Below, one piece after another: positions 46,870-57,356 of a stretch of 64,000 bases of DNA. Under the pieces are notes generated by a model. That model saw only the letters and a program-made list of their open reading frames with translations. It had not been told where the DNA came from and searched no databases. How positions within the stretch are numbered: position 1 is the stretch's first letter; the number at the start of each line of letters is the position of its first letter. This DNA comes from Suillus spraguei (lineage: Eukaryota > Basidiomycota > Agaricomycetes > Boletales > Suillaceae). A program made the translations under genes and the position numbers. The stretch is from assembly GCA_016800925.1 (NCBI GenBank), contig JABCPU010000278.1, forward strand, positions 1-64,000, read 5' to 3'.

Positions 46870-48345
46870 CCGATCCTCCAGACCTCTCCAGAATCCCTTC
46901 CGATTACCACGAATTCGCGGATGTCTTCGACAAAGGCAAAGCCGGACAACTTCCCCCACATCGACCCTACGATCTCAAGATTGAGTTGGAAGAAGGGGCT
47001 AGTCCGCCTCTCGGAACCATATACTCTCTTTCTCCGGTAGAGCTTGAGGCCCTCCGGAAGTTCCTTGATGAAAACATCTCGTCCGGACTCCTCCGCTCCT
47101 CATCTTCTCCCCACGGAGCCCCCGTCCTATTTGTCAAAAAGAAGGATGGATCCCTCCGCCTTTGTGTGGATTTCCGCGGCCTTAACCACATCACCAAGAA
47201 AGACCGATATCCGTTACCCCTCATTGCCGACCTTCTAGACTCCCCGAGCCGCGCTAAAGTTTATACCAAAATTGATCTCCGATCTGCATATCACCTCGTC
47301 CGGATAACAGAAGGAGACGAGTGGAAGACTTCCTTCCGTACGCGCTATGGCTCCTATGAATGGTTGGTGATGCCGGAAGGCCTCACGAATGCTCCGGCAG
47401 CTTTCCAGCGCTTTGTCAATAGCGTGTTTGCCGATATGCTGGACGTATGTGTTGTTGTATATCTGGATGACATCCTTATCTATTCCCAAGACCTTGCAAG
47501 TCATAAGGAACATGTCGAGAAGTTTTACGACGTCTCCGTAAACACCGACTATATGCCAAACCCGAGAAATGCGAATTCCATTCATCCTCCGTCGAATATC
47601 TTGGTTACCTCCTATCTCCGGATGGCTTGACAATGTCGTCCGAAAAATCCAGTCTATCATAGACTGGCCAGAACCTCGGAAAGTCAAGGACATCCAATCT
47701 TTCCTCGGATTCGCTAATTTCTATCGTCGTTTCATCTTCAACTACTCGGATATCGTGGTTCCCCTTACTCGACTCACTCGCAAGGGCGTCACTTGGGACT
47801 TTTCCGAGGAATGCCGGAAATCATTTAACGCACTCAAGAAAGCCTTCACGTCCGCTCCGGTGCTAACGCATTGGATTCCGAATGTTCCTATAGTTGTGGA
47901 AACTGATGCCTCGGATTATGCTATCGCTGGAATACTATCCATTGTGTGCCCAGACTCGGAACTTCGTCCGGTGGCATTTTACTCCCGGACACTGTCCGGT
48001 GCAGAACTCAACTATGATGTCCATGATAAGGAACTACTAGCCATCTATGCTGCATTCCGAACCTGGCGCCATTACCTAGAAGGCTCGTCCGAGCCTATAG
48101 ATGTTGTCACGGACCACAAGAACCTTGAGTATTTCTCTACCACCAAACTGCTATCCCGTCGTCAGGCCCGCTGGTCCGAGTTCCTCATCAGTTCAACCTC
48201 GTTATCCGTTACCGTCCTGGAAGACTCGGAGTCAAGCCAGATTCCCTCACTAGACGATGGGACGTCTACCCTAAAGAGGGGGATAAGGACTACGCTCAGA
48301 TTAACCCTCACAACCTCCGTCCAATATTTGCTTCGGAACAATTAG
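46870..48345 (+). pseudogene. Gy3 reverse transcriptase and RNase H
   Basis: RT motifs in order: [92 protein letters not shown] (F changed to E), [11 protein letters not shown] (catalytic YLDD at about 47455-47475). A frameshift lies near 47530, then IQSFLGFANFYRRF. RNase H follows: VVETDASDYAIAGIL, VHDKELLAIYAAFRTW, VVTDHKNLEYF. A second frameshift lies near 48195. Confidence 0.93.
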
Positions 48346-48401
48346 CTTCGTCCCTACGAGCTTCCATTTTAGCAACTCCGGTCCTTAGAGCAGCTGTTCT
48401 T

Positions 48402-49640
48402 ATGGACACCGAACACCTCCGGAAAGACATTCTGATAGCACTCCCTAATGACCCCATTGCACAAACACATTTTCCGGTTCCTTCAGATCCGAGATGGACA
48501 ATAGACGATGGTGGATTCCTTTGTTGTGACAACCGCATCTACGTTCCGGATACCAATGATCTACGACTTCGCATCCTCCGGAATTGCCATGACCACCCCC
48601 TATCCGGACATTTCGGACAGAATCGTACTCTCGAGCTCATCCGACGCAACTATACCTGGCCCGGAGTACGAGCCTTTGTCAAAGAGTATGTCAGATCCTG
48701 CACATCCTGCGCCCGAGCCAAAGTTCCGAGACATAAGCCCTACGGTCTACTCAAGCAACTTCCCGTCCCAGAAAAACCATGGAATTCCATCTCTATGGAT
48801 TTCATTGAACAACTTCCGGACTCATCCGGCTTTACAGCCATCCTCGTCATCATAGATCGTTTATCCAAGCAAGCCATATTCGTCCCGACCCACGACACCA
48901 TTACTTCTCCTGATCTCGCCCGCCTATTTCTCCTCCATGTCTTCTCTAAGCATGGAGTCCCGTCCCATGTAACCTCGGATCGAGGAACAGAGTTCGTATC
49001 CCACTTCTTCCGTTCCTAGGAAAGGCATTGGACATGGTCCTACACTTCACATCCGGATATCATCCCGAAGGGACGGACAAACAGAACGTGCCAACCAAAC
49101 GCTGGAACAGTACCTCCGGATCTACTGCAACTATCAGCAGGACAACTGGTCCGAGCTGCTGCCCCTCGCAGAGTTTGCATACAATAACGCTCCGAGTGCC
49201 ACTACCGGAGTTTCACCTTTCTTCGCCAATAAAGGTTATCATCCGAACATTTCCATCCATCCGGAACGCGACCTATCCTCCATCCGTGCCCAGGAATATG
49301 CCCTAGACCTTAACAAACTTCACCAGTTCCTCCGAGATGAGATGTCCGAAGCTCAGAAACGCTATCAAGGACCGCGGACGCTAAAAGACAGCCTGCTCCA
49401 GACTTCCGGATTGGAGAACAAGTCTTCGTCAAAGCCAAGTACTTCCGCTCCACTCGTCCGTCGAAGAAACTTTCGGAAAAGAATTTGGGACCATTCGAAA
49501 TTATATCCCGCCCGGGTACTCATTCTTTCGCCATCCGACTTCCGGATTCTATGCGTTCCGTACATCCTGTTTTCCATGTCTCGCAGTTAGAGCCAGCAGT
49601 TCCGAACACCATTCCCAATCGCATCCAACCTCCTCCGCCA
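48402..49640 (+). pseudogene. Gy3 integrase
   Basis: Zinc-binding domain HPLSGHFGQNRTLELIRRNY with CTSCARAK, then core residues SMDFIEQLPDSSG (first Asp) and VTSDRGTEFVSHFF (second Asp). A frame break gives a TAG at 49017-49019; in the next frame SGYHPEG and the Glu region follow, then PLAEFAYNNAPSATTGVSPF and the C-terminal GPFEIISRPGTHSFAIRLP and VHPVFHVSQLEP. All expected modules are present. Confidence 0.92.
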
Positions 49641-49868
49641 CCAGTCGAAGTCGACGGAGAACCAGAGTACGAGATATCCGAAATCCTGGACTCTAAACTG
49701 GACCGTCGTAGGCACCACTGCCAACTTCTATACCTCGTCCGTTGGTCCGGATACGAAGGAACGGACGAAGAAACTTCCTGGTTACTGGCCACAGAACTCG
49801 GAAATGCATCAGATCTCGTAGCGGATTTCCACTCAGCATATCCGGACAAGCCTGGTCCCATTGCTTGA
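49641..49868 (+). pseudogene. Gy3 chromodomain
   Basis: Immediately after VHPVFHVSQLEP the protein has EYEISEILDSKLDRRRHHCQ, LLYLVRWSGYEG and TSWLLATELGNASDLVADFH: a chromodomain with the aromatic Y and W positions (YLVRW, SW). It ends at 49868. Such domains recruit the integrase to methylated H3 chromatin. Confidence 0.92.
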
Positions 49869-49925
49869 AAAGTACATAACGAAATATAAGTACATTGAGG
49901 GCAGTAGCGGAAATCCGGATCTGGA

Positions 49926-50932
49926 CTAAGCACCAGTCTCCATTTCACCTCCGGCACCCCCAGTCTCCTCCCCAGTCCCATCCGCCATCTCTTCCCCAGT
50001 CCATCCGCCATCTCCCCTCCATTCTCATCCGCCACCTCTTCCCCAATCTCCTCACCAGCGCCATCCTTGTCGGATCCGGCAGAAACGGAAAGCCTAAATC
50101 CGGTCCGGATTTCCTCGATGAGCAGGGCCTGGAATTCCCTCTGTTGCTGGAGGAAGGCCTCCATGGTGGAGCTCATCCGCTCCATGGCAATCCGACTCCC
50201 TTCCGCCGCCGCAATACCATCTTGGAGAAGTCCGTTGGTCCGCGCCAACTCAGCAATGATGCCATTAGCAGCGGCCACCCAAGCCTGATCATCGTACTCC
50301 ACAAAATCCTCATCCGTACCTTCGATAGTGACTGGATTAGAGAAGACATCCGCGTCCGCCACATCCGGAGTAGGACTCCTCTGACGGCGCTTGCCTTTGC
50401 CCTTCGGAGACGGAGTACCAGCAGGACGCTGCCTCTTCCGGCCCTTAGGCCCCTTAACGAATCCGGGCCTTCCAGGACAAGTGGCCTTGTCCTTCCGGCA
50501 GACGTCACAGGACTTAATCTACGAAACGTCGAAATCAGCGGATCCGAAGTTTTCGGACGACTCACCATGGCATTCTTCTCAGCATCACCCCACTGGCACA
50601 TCCGGCCCTTAGTGACGCAACGGAGCAGTACCCATCCTTTGCTCCAGACGCAGGAGCAGCCTTGGCCTTTGCCAACCATTAATATCCGGATCTGGAGAGT
50701 CCACAGCACTCACCCGAGCCTCAATCAGTGCCTCCGCCTCTTTCCTCCATTTCCCTCCGGATCTCCGCCAACTCAATCTGCTTCAACTCCTCCTGCCTTT
50801 TCCGCTCCTCCGCCTCTTTCCGTTCCGTTCCGCCTCGGCTTCCGCTGCAGCCTTAGCAGCCGCCAGTTGCTGCTCCAGATCCGCCACAAGGTCAGCAGCA
50901 GACTTAGGGGCATCGGATTTCTTTCCAGACAT
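49926..50932 (-). pseudogene. Antisense spliced gene in Gy3: coiled coil plus Zn2Cys6-like cluster
   Basis: Start MSGKKSDAPKSAADLVADLE at 50932, then an Ala/Glu/Arg-rich coiled coil (QQLAAAKAAAEAEAE, RQEELKQIELAEIRREME). Two putative introns, 50713-50667 and 50565-50519, are both 47 nt with GTGAGT starts and AG ends. Between and after them lie CSRCVTKGRMC-like and CDVCRKDKATC motifs, each CX2CX6C, 13 residues apart, followed by a basic patch (GPKGRKRQR) and an acidic tail ending at a TAG at 49926. Four single-base frame breaks are visible in this copy (near 50820, 50740, 50625 and 50002). Likely a nuclear or DNA-binding accessory protein of the element; function unknown. Confidence 0.65.
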
Positions 50933-51114
50933 GTTAGGAGACAAGTTTTGTTAACAAGGATATGAAGTGGGGGTAGGAATCATTTCGGACGTCTGACGTC
51001 CGTATATCTGTTGGATTACAGACTCAGCACTACAACCATCAAACTTCCCCATCGTCTCGCATTAATCTTGTCCGATCCGGATCGACGCTTCTTGTGCCTC
51101 AGGGGTTCGGCCCT

Positions 51115-51126
51115 AAGGGGGGATAC
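51115..51126 (+). promoter_or_regulatory. Polypurine tract of Gy3
   Basis: AAGGGGGGATAC directly before the 3' LTR, the expected plus-strand primer. Confidence 0.85.
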
Positions 51127-51891
51127 TGTCATATACCATACTTCTAATCTCAGATCCGATCATATCCGTCCAGATCCGATCGTTTCCATATCCGTCCGGT
51201 CCACAGATCCTGTCCGGACCACCCATCCGAATGTACTCACTTCTCGCACCTTAACTCCCTGGTGAACATCTGCGTCTATCTCCTTTCGTCATTTCTCCTA
51301 CTACCGGTACTCCGGCTGTTTATATTTCCGTCCTGTGTTACTGATCCGTTTCCTGTGTCATTTCCGATTCATGCTTACTGATCCGCTGTGCAATAACTAA
51401 TAGACTTCCGTTACACTTCGTACATAGCCCTCGGTCCCGGACTTGCTGATTATCCGTCTTAGATACTTACTGTATATAAACCACTTGTAGATCTCCGTAG
51501 AACCTTAGTTCGAATATCATCTTAGATTCTACTCATTCTGCCTCCTCCGGACTTAAGCACTCTCCGCTTAAAGTCACCTTCCGAGACTTAGGATTGATTC
51601 CTATAGTCTATACCTCCGACTCTATCTTCGGATAGTCCATCTCCGTTAGTTTCTAGTTAGGAACTCGTTCCGAAACTAGCCTTAATCTCTGTCCTCTCCT
51701 TACGTTCCGAATTACCTTCGGACGTATCATATCCGACACCTTCGACACCCGGATCCGTCACGCAAACCCTCCGGGTCTTCGGACGAATAACTCCTCCCAG
51801 AAATAAGGGCATTACTTGAGAAAGGGGCACAGTGTACGAACTGAGGCCAAAAGCCCTTCGGATCTTTCTACCCTTGAGTACAGTCTTAACA
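51127..51891 (+). repeat. Gy3 3' LTR
   Basis: TGTCATATACCATAC to CAGTCTTAACA, 765 bp, colinear with the 5' LTR apart from scattered substitutions and small indels (for example CCCTTGTGTATATC versus CCCTGGTGAACATC). Confidence 0.93.
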
Positions 51892-52016
51892 GTTAAAGGG
51901 TCTTGTGAGGAGGTGGACATAATTGCATAGTGATAATGTATATACAATTTTTTTCAATGAATGTTACCTCTGCCAGAAGCAAATTATTGAATCACTGAGT
52001 GCCGAGTCCTGAGTGC

Positions 52017-53110
52017 TGGAGTGCCAAAACTTGAAACCCAAAACTTGAAACTCACAAAGTGTGAAGTACCAAGACCCGGGACCCAAAACCCTGGATACAG
52101 TTTCAAGTTTCAAGTTTCAAGTTTCAAATTTTGGGTTCAGGGTTTAGGGTTCGGGTTCCAGCACAAGGCACTTGTTACATTGCCAGGAATTCAGGATTTG
52201 GGTTCCAGGTTTTGGTACTTGACACTCGGTGAACTGTATAAGGAAATAGAAATTTTACATGATACAGATTTGTGCGAGTTTCAAGTTTCAAGTTTCGGGG
52301 TTCGAGGTCTGCACTCGGCACTTGTTACATTGCCAGAAATTCAGGATTCGGGTCTCAGTTCTTGGTACTTGACACTTGGTGAACTGTATAAGGAAATAGA
52401 AAATTTACATCTTAGACATCTTTGCGAGTGTCAAGTTTCAAGTTGTAAGTTTCGGAGTTCGGGGTTGTGTTCCGGCACTCGGCACTTGTTACACTGCCAG
52501 GAATTCGGATTTGGGTCCGGGTCTTGGTACTTGACACTCGTGAACTGTGCAAGCATATCAAAATTTTACATGATACACATTTTTGTGAGTTTCAAGTTTC
52601 AAGTTTCAAGTTTCGAGGTTTGGGGTTCGGGTTCCAGCACTCAGCATTGTTACATTGCCAGGAATTTGGGGTCCGGGTCCGGGTCTTGGTACTTGACACT
52701 CAGTGAACTGTGCAAGGAAATAGAAAATTTCAATGATACAGATCTTTGCAAGTTTCAATTTGAAGTTTGAAGTTTGAAGTTTTGGGGTTCGGGTGCGGCA
52801 CTCGGCACTTGTTTACATTGCCAGGAATCAGGATTCGGGTCCCGGGTCTTGTACTTGACACTCGGTGAACTGTGTAAGGAAATAGACATTTTACATGATA
52901 CACATTTTTGTGAGTTCCAAGTTCCAAGTTTTTAAGTTTCGAGGTTCTGGGTTCGGGTTCCGGCACTTGGCACTTGTTACATTGCCAAGGATTCATGATT
53001 CGGGTCCTGGTCTTGGTACTTGACACTCAGTGAACTGTGTGAGGAAATAGGCATTTACATGATATACATTTTTGCAAGTTTCAAGTTTTGAGTTTTGAGT
53101 TTCAGCTTTT
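52017..53110. repeat. Tandem array, about 150-165 bp period, six units
   Basis: The marker CTTGTTACATTGCCAG occurs at 52171, 52321, 52485, about 52645, 52808 and 52973. Each unit also has GGTACTTGACACTCGGTGAA and a run of AAGTTTC heptamers. The 249-codon frame at 52021 is a by-product of the array. Confidence 0.92.
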
Positions 53111-53111
53111 T

Positions 53112-53233
53112 ATTGCCTCACATTTTTCTGAGTCCCAAGTGCCAAATCCTGAGTGCTGAACCCCAGTAGTCCACAATTTCAGGGTTCGGCACTTGGGATT
53201 CAGCACTCAGGACTCAGACAAATGTCAGGCAAT
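53112..53233. repeat. Imperfect palindrome at the end of the array
   Basis: The left arm 53112-53164 (ATTGCCTCACATTTTTCTG...) pairs with 53182-53233 read in reverse. The arms hold the same words (CTGAGTCC, GAGTGCTGAA, AAGTGCC) that open the array near 51998. Confidence 0.75.
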
Positions 53234-53285
53234 CAAAAGATTTGTTCACACATTTTTGGTAGATATCTTTTTTGTCTTGAATCTG

Positions 53286-53985
53286 TTACGGCCATGCAAA
53301 AACTGGAGGCTACTCAGACGTTCCAGCTTTGCATGGGGTCTCACTGGAGTGTCATAACTAAATCATAAGGGCTTGGCCTCCGCTCGTGCGCTGTGCCCCT
53401 TATACAAGTATGTGCCCCTAATTTTGCATGAAGTCTGAGGGGGAGTTCCAGTGAAGTCCAGAGGGGAACTCCGGAGGAACTCTAGGGCTAGACTGCTCAA
53501 TAGTGCGCCGACGGACTACTGGAGGATCATGGCAACCACACAGGAACTATTTCCGGAGGACAGAAATACAGGTAAGACTACTGGGTTAAGTCCCAAGTAG
53601 AATGGAATGGAGGATGGACTGCCAGACAAAGTCCAGGGCAAGATAGGAGGGAAGCTCCAGGGGGAAAGATGATCCACAGGATGTCAAGGGTGGGGTAGGA
53701 CAGGTCCGGAGGTCCAGAGATAGGAGGTCTGGAAAGGGAGGAGTGGAGAAGTGTAGGAGTGGAGGACCAGAGAAGTGAAGCTCCATGGATCCAAGGGGAA
53801 GTATTTAGGACATTGATGAGGATCGGAAGTCTCAGATGTCAGAGGAGGGAAAGTCCGGACATAGTGGTGGGTGAGCTGTGCTCAGGGTGGGCTAGGATAT
53901 GCATAGGGTTAGCAAGCTAGCTGCAGAGGTCTGAAGGTCCAGTCAGATGATATGCAACTACCTCAGCTCCGCCATGTCTACAATT
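53286..53985 (-). mobile_element. Degraded LTR of the C2 type
   Basis: Begins TGTTACGGCCATGCAAAAAC, the reverse complement of the C2 LTR end at 29268. It carries GGGCTTGGCCTC..GTGCCCC, and its later parts match C2 in reverse (GTCCAGGGCAAGATAGGA). The far end could not be placed. Confidence 0.65.
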
Positions 53986-53989
53986 ATCA

Positions 53990-54440
53990 TACACATGGCC
54001 CACCCGTCTATATTTTATACCACCCTTGGCCCACCCGTCTGATATAATATACTGTACAACACCCTCGGCCCACCCGTCTAATACAATATTTTATATAACA
54101 CTCTCGGCCCAACTGTCTAATATGTGTCTGGGCCCACCCGTGTATGTGATAACAAGTAACCTTCACATACCTGTCTACCTGATACACATCTACCTTGGTA
54201 CACCCATCTACATAATATCTAACTACCTTGGCCCATCCGTCTACTGGATATTCATGTACATCGGCCCACTCATCTACTCTACATATTCCTTGCATGGGCC
54301 CACCCGCCGTCATCGGGAATAATATTCCTCCCAGCCCATCCGTCATGAACGAGGATATTTCTACCATGGGCCCATGGTCCGCTGGCCCGTATCATACGGG
54401 ATATTATGCATGTCCGCTCACTCGTATAATACGGAGATAG
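53990..54440. repeat. GGCCCACCCGTCTA phased repeat
   Basis: About eleven copies of GGCCCACCCGTCTA or close variants (53997, 54028, 54067, 54105 and onwards to 54383), 26-42 bp apart, separated by AT-rich spacers such as TATAATATACTG. Confidence 0.8.
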
Positions 54441-54454
54441 TTCACTGTAATATG

Positions 54455-54488
54455 TGCTCAAACTCTGTCTCTTCTGCGGTGGACCTGG
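54455..54488 (+). pseudogene. Gag zinc-knuckle scrap, Gy3 type
   Basis: Encodes LCLFCGGPG, nearly identical to the Gy3 knuckle start, cut off by the following LTR-A. Confidence 0.6.
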
Positions 54489-55893
54489 TGTAAAGATACA
54501 ATCTAGCCTGGGCTGTATATAAACCACAGCCTAAGCTAGTATGCGAGTCTTGCACTCTGTCTAGTCTGTTACAATCGTACGTGCCCCTATTCATTTTCTT
54601 ACTTCATTTACCCTGTATATTACGTAACATGATTCCGACTCATATGCTCAACGCATCTGTACTATAGTTGCCTTCCTTCTTTGGATACACACTTACATTC
54701 TCACGTCTCTACTGGTCTGTGCGCACATATTGGCCTATTTAAGCACAGTGTACTTGTAGTAGATTCACTACTTTAATCTTACTGGGTTTTACCTGGAATC
54801 CCCTTCGCTTAGGTCTCCAACCTAAGTCGTCTTGAATCGTCTCTAAGTCTAAGCACTCCTTAGCCTTAGTCTCTATTCTCGCGGATACCTCTTAGACTTG
54901 TCTTTGAGGCTGAACCCTTGATCGTACTTGGAACGCGTTCCTTGTACTTTCACCTTGTCCTCTTCTGGACATTGTAAGAACTCCCAGCAGACCGCCTGTG
55001 TCTTTTCACTGTCGCTGGTGACGCCATCCCAGTTCGTAACATAGTCTGCTTCACTTGCAAAGCAAGAGCATTCGACCCTAAAGGGAATGCTAAGTTAATA
55101 TAGTCCAATAATGCCCAACCTGTGGTGCGAGAATGCCGTCGGAGGTAGTGAGATGCTAGCGGTGACCTCCGGTCCGTGGGAAACTAGCGGTAATACTAGC
55201 GGTAAGCGCGGGAAAGCGGTAGACAAGCGGTAGCGAAAGTGGTAAAACTGCGGTAGTGCGTGCAGTAAAACTGCGGTAAGGCGTGGGAAACTGGTGGTAA
55301 AACAAGCGGTGAAGCATAGCGATGAAGCGCGGGAAAGCATAGCGCAAGTGGTGAAGCATGGGAAAGCGGTAAAGAGCGGTGGTGCATGCAGCAGTAAAAC
55401 AATTCTTAAGAGACAGTAACTTTGGCGAAAGACTTCATTCCATTAGAGACAGTAGTGGTGACAGTTCCTAAGTACCATGTGTACCATCGAGGGAAAAGTA
55501 AAAGTACCGGAATGTGCGAAGAGTCCTTTTTAACATGTAGCGTGAACAGCCAGAACACATAGCGAGAACGGTAGCAAAATAAAGATGTACTCTGTGATTT
55601 TTAGTGAAGAGGCATGCAGCGAGCAAGTGGTGTCACAGAAGGTAAGGTAAGTCTTGCCGTAGCTTTAGTAATGGCGGAAACAAATATGCTACACACCAAT
55701 GGATCTAGACAGACAGGAGGACATCAGTAGTGAGATTTGATAAGGGGCAAGGATCCACAGAGCAAAAATGGTACTGGCAAAGTGAAAAGGGGTAATGCTT
55801 GCTATAGGGGATTTCTTGGTAGCTGCTGTAGACAGTAACGAGACACTTGTGTAAAATGGCACTTTCATTGTCAGTGTGACTTTGTTTGCTACA
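54489..55893. mobile_element. LTR-A2/A3 copy with nested LTR-B
   Basis: Starts TGTAAAGATACAATC and ends GACTTTGTTTGCTACA. Its beginning matches the copy at 2122 and its end matches A3 at 38040, showing that the two variants are one family. GCGGTA words are dense at 55190-55395. Left flank CTGG and right flank GTGC do not match, and the two sides belong to different elements. Confidence 0.8.
54577..55041 (+). mobile_element. Solo LTR-B in LTR-A2
   Basis: Starts TGTTACAATCGTACGTG and ends CCCAGTTCGTAACA (465 bp). A perfect 5-bp duplication TAGTC is at 54572-54576 and 55042-55046. Confidence 0.93.
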
Positions 55894-56310
55894 GTGCATT
55901 GTCAGAGTCTTGAACTCTGCAATGTAGTCCGTAAGAGTGCCAGTGTGTTTGACCTTGGCGATCTTTGCCATAGTGTCAACCTTCTCATTGTGGGGGTTGA
56001 AGGCGCTCTTGAAGTCCTTCTGGAAGTCTTCCCATTTGCTGAACTGGGGAGGGTTGGTCTTGTAGGCTTTGGCATAGGCATTGAGCACCCAAGTACGAGC
56101 AGTGCCTTCTGTCATATAGGACAGGGCAATGCAGACCCAGTGTTCGTCAGTGGGGTAAAGCATTCTGTTCAACCCAAGGTAGGTCATCACGGTGTATAAC
56201 CAATGCATGGCGTCGGTTGGGTCACCATTGAACTTAGAGGGCATTCCTGCCTTAAGTTTGGGTCCAATCGCTTTAGCGACGGGAGCTGTTGTTGCTGTGG
56301 AGCCAGACAT
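55894..56310 (-). pseudogene. Gypsy-type gag capsid fragment
   Basis: MSGSTATTAPVAKAIGPKLK at 56310 is followed by GMPSKFNGDPTDAMHWLYTV, GTARTWVLNAYAKAYKTNPP, FQKDFKSAFNPHNEKVDTMA and LTDYIAEFKTLTMHC. This is a Retrotrans_gag capsid (FNGD, W..F...F.P...A..L..). It is cut at 55893 by the LTR-A copy, before any knuckle. Confidence 0.8.
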
Positions 56311-56515
56311 GATGTTGTTCTGGGTTCAGGGTGCATGGTCATGAGCTGTCTTGCTTCAGCAGTGGGGGTAGGAAGGCAATGTTGGTGCATGCATTCCTCA
56401 AGGGGCTAAATTCAGCGTCCTCTTGTCAGGGTTCAGGGTTCAGGGTCGAGTGTCCTATCTCAGCTAGCTGGGCAGCATAGCAAGTAAAAGGTAACTTGAA
56501 TCTTTTGTTAGCGAC
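56311..56515. other. Gag upstream region
   Basis: Holds a short AGGGTTC repeat (56425-56447) and no clear coding sequence; ends at an LTR-F. Confidence 0.4.
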
Positions 56516-57356
56516 CTAGCCAGACACTAAGGAACTTGAGTGGTGTCTGCGACGGGCGCTCTATCAAGAGTGGCAGCCCGTGCGTATTGGTCTTCTAATG
56601 TGGAGTGCACTAGTTGCATCAGTCGGAGGTGGGCACTATGCGCTGTCTCACGACCTACATCACTGAGATGAGCTTCTATAAAGTTCGAATAGTGACAATA
56701 AGCTTATGAAAAGCTTATCGAAGGAAGTTCAGGGTCGAAGATCAAGTAGATTCAAGTTAAAGAAGTACAAAGGCTATCTGTGCATATTTATACATAAGAT
56801 TGAAGCAGAGCACGAATATGTAAGTATTGCTAGATTAAGTATGAAGTCAGATAGCCAATAGGAAGACACATGCTCACAGATGAGTCAGAGGCATATGAAC
56901 CAATGAATGCACACATGTGCAAAATGGAGTCATAGGTGCGGAGCTGAAGGTATAAAAGGTACGAGCCAATGAGGTGACGCATGAGTCATAGGTAGATGCA
57001 AAGGAAAAGATAAAAGGAAATATGACACCAGACATAGTCCTTGAGCCAGAGGGCTGTTTGTGTGAACCAGGGGATAGTGCATGTTGAAGCGCAGGGGAAG
57101 GCGTCAAATGCAACAGAGGTGTTTGAGATGTAAGAAGTGCGGGGAGCATGAAGAGCATACATGAGTGTGAGGGGTACTGGAAGAGTGCACATTTAGTGAC
57201 GATGGAGGAGGCGAGCATAGGTGAGGTAGGGAGTGACGATGGCAAGCCAGATGAGATAGTGGAGGATGATGATGGAGGCCTCGTCAGGACGAGAGTAGAT
57301 GGCGATGCATAGGAGGAAAAATGATAGTAGGGGCGCAAGAAGGTGTTCTTGTAACA
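56516..57356 (-). mobile_element. Solo LTR-F
   Basis: Begins TGTTAGCGACCTAGCCAG and ends GGTGTTCTTGTAACA (841 bp), the reverse complement of the copy at 60030-60916. AATCT occurs near the left edge and directly at the right edge, a probable 5-bp duplication with two extra T. Confidence 0.8.

Larger units (their letters stand above)
43981..51891 (+). mobile_element. Nearly complete chromovirus Gy3 (Ty3/gypsy)
   Basis: 7.9 kb with both LTRs (43981-44743 and 51127-51891, roughly 97 per cent identical by eye), gag, protease, RT, RNase H, integrase with chromodomain, an antisense gene and a polypurine tract AAGGGGGG (51115-51122). About six frameshifts or stops mark it as recently inactivated. 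No target duplication: ACTTC on the left, GTTAA on the right. Confidence 0.95.

Noticed and set aside
49895..50965. 356-codon plus-strand frame in Gy3 as a protein
   Set aside because: Its composition (Ser, Pro, Arg, His) is that of a mirror frame; the opposite strand shows the coiled coil, Cys motifs and introns.
52135..52160. GGGTTTAGGGTTCGGG as an interstitial telomere
   Set aside because: It is a variant of the satellite unit, which elsewhere reads GGGTTCGGG.
52021..52770. 249-codon open frame as a repeat protein
   Set aside because: The frame follows a noncoding tandem array; units change frame and length is not a multiple of three.
56425..56447. AGGGTTC repeat as telomeric sequence
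   Set aside because: Only three imperfect units, not TTAGGG, and inside a gag upstream region.
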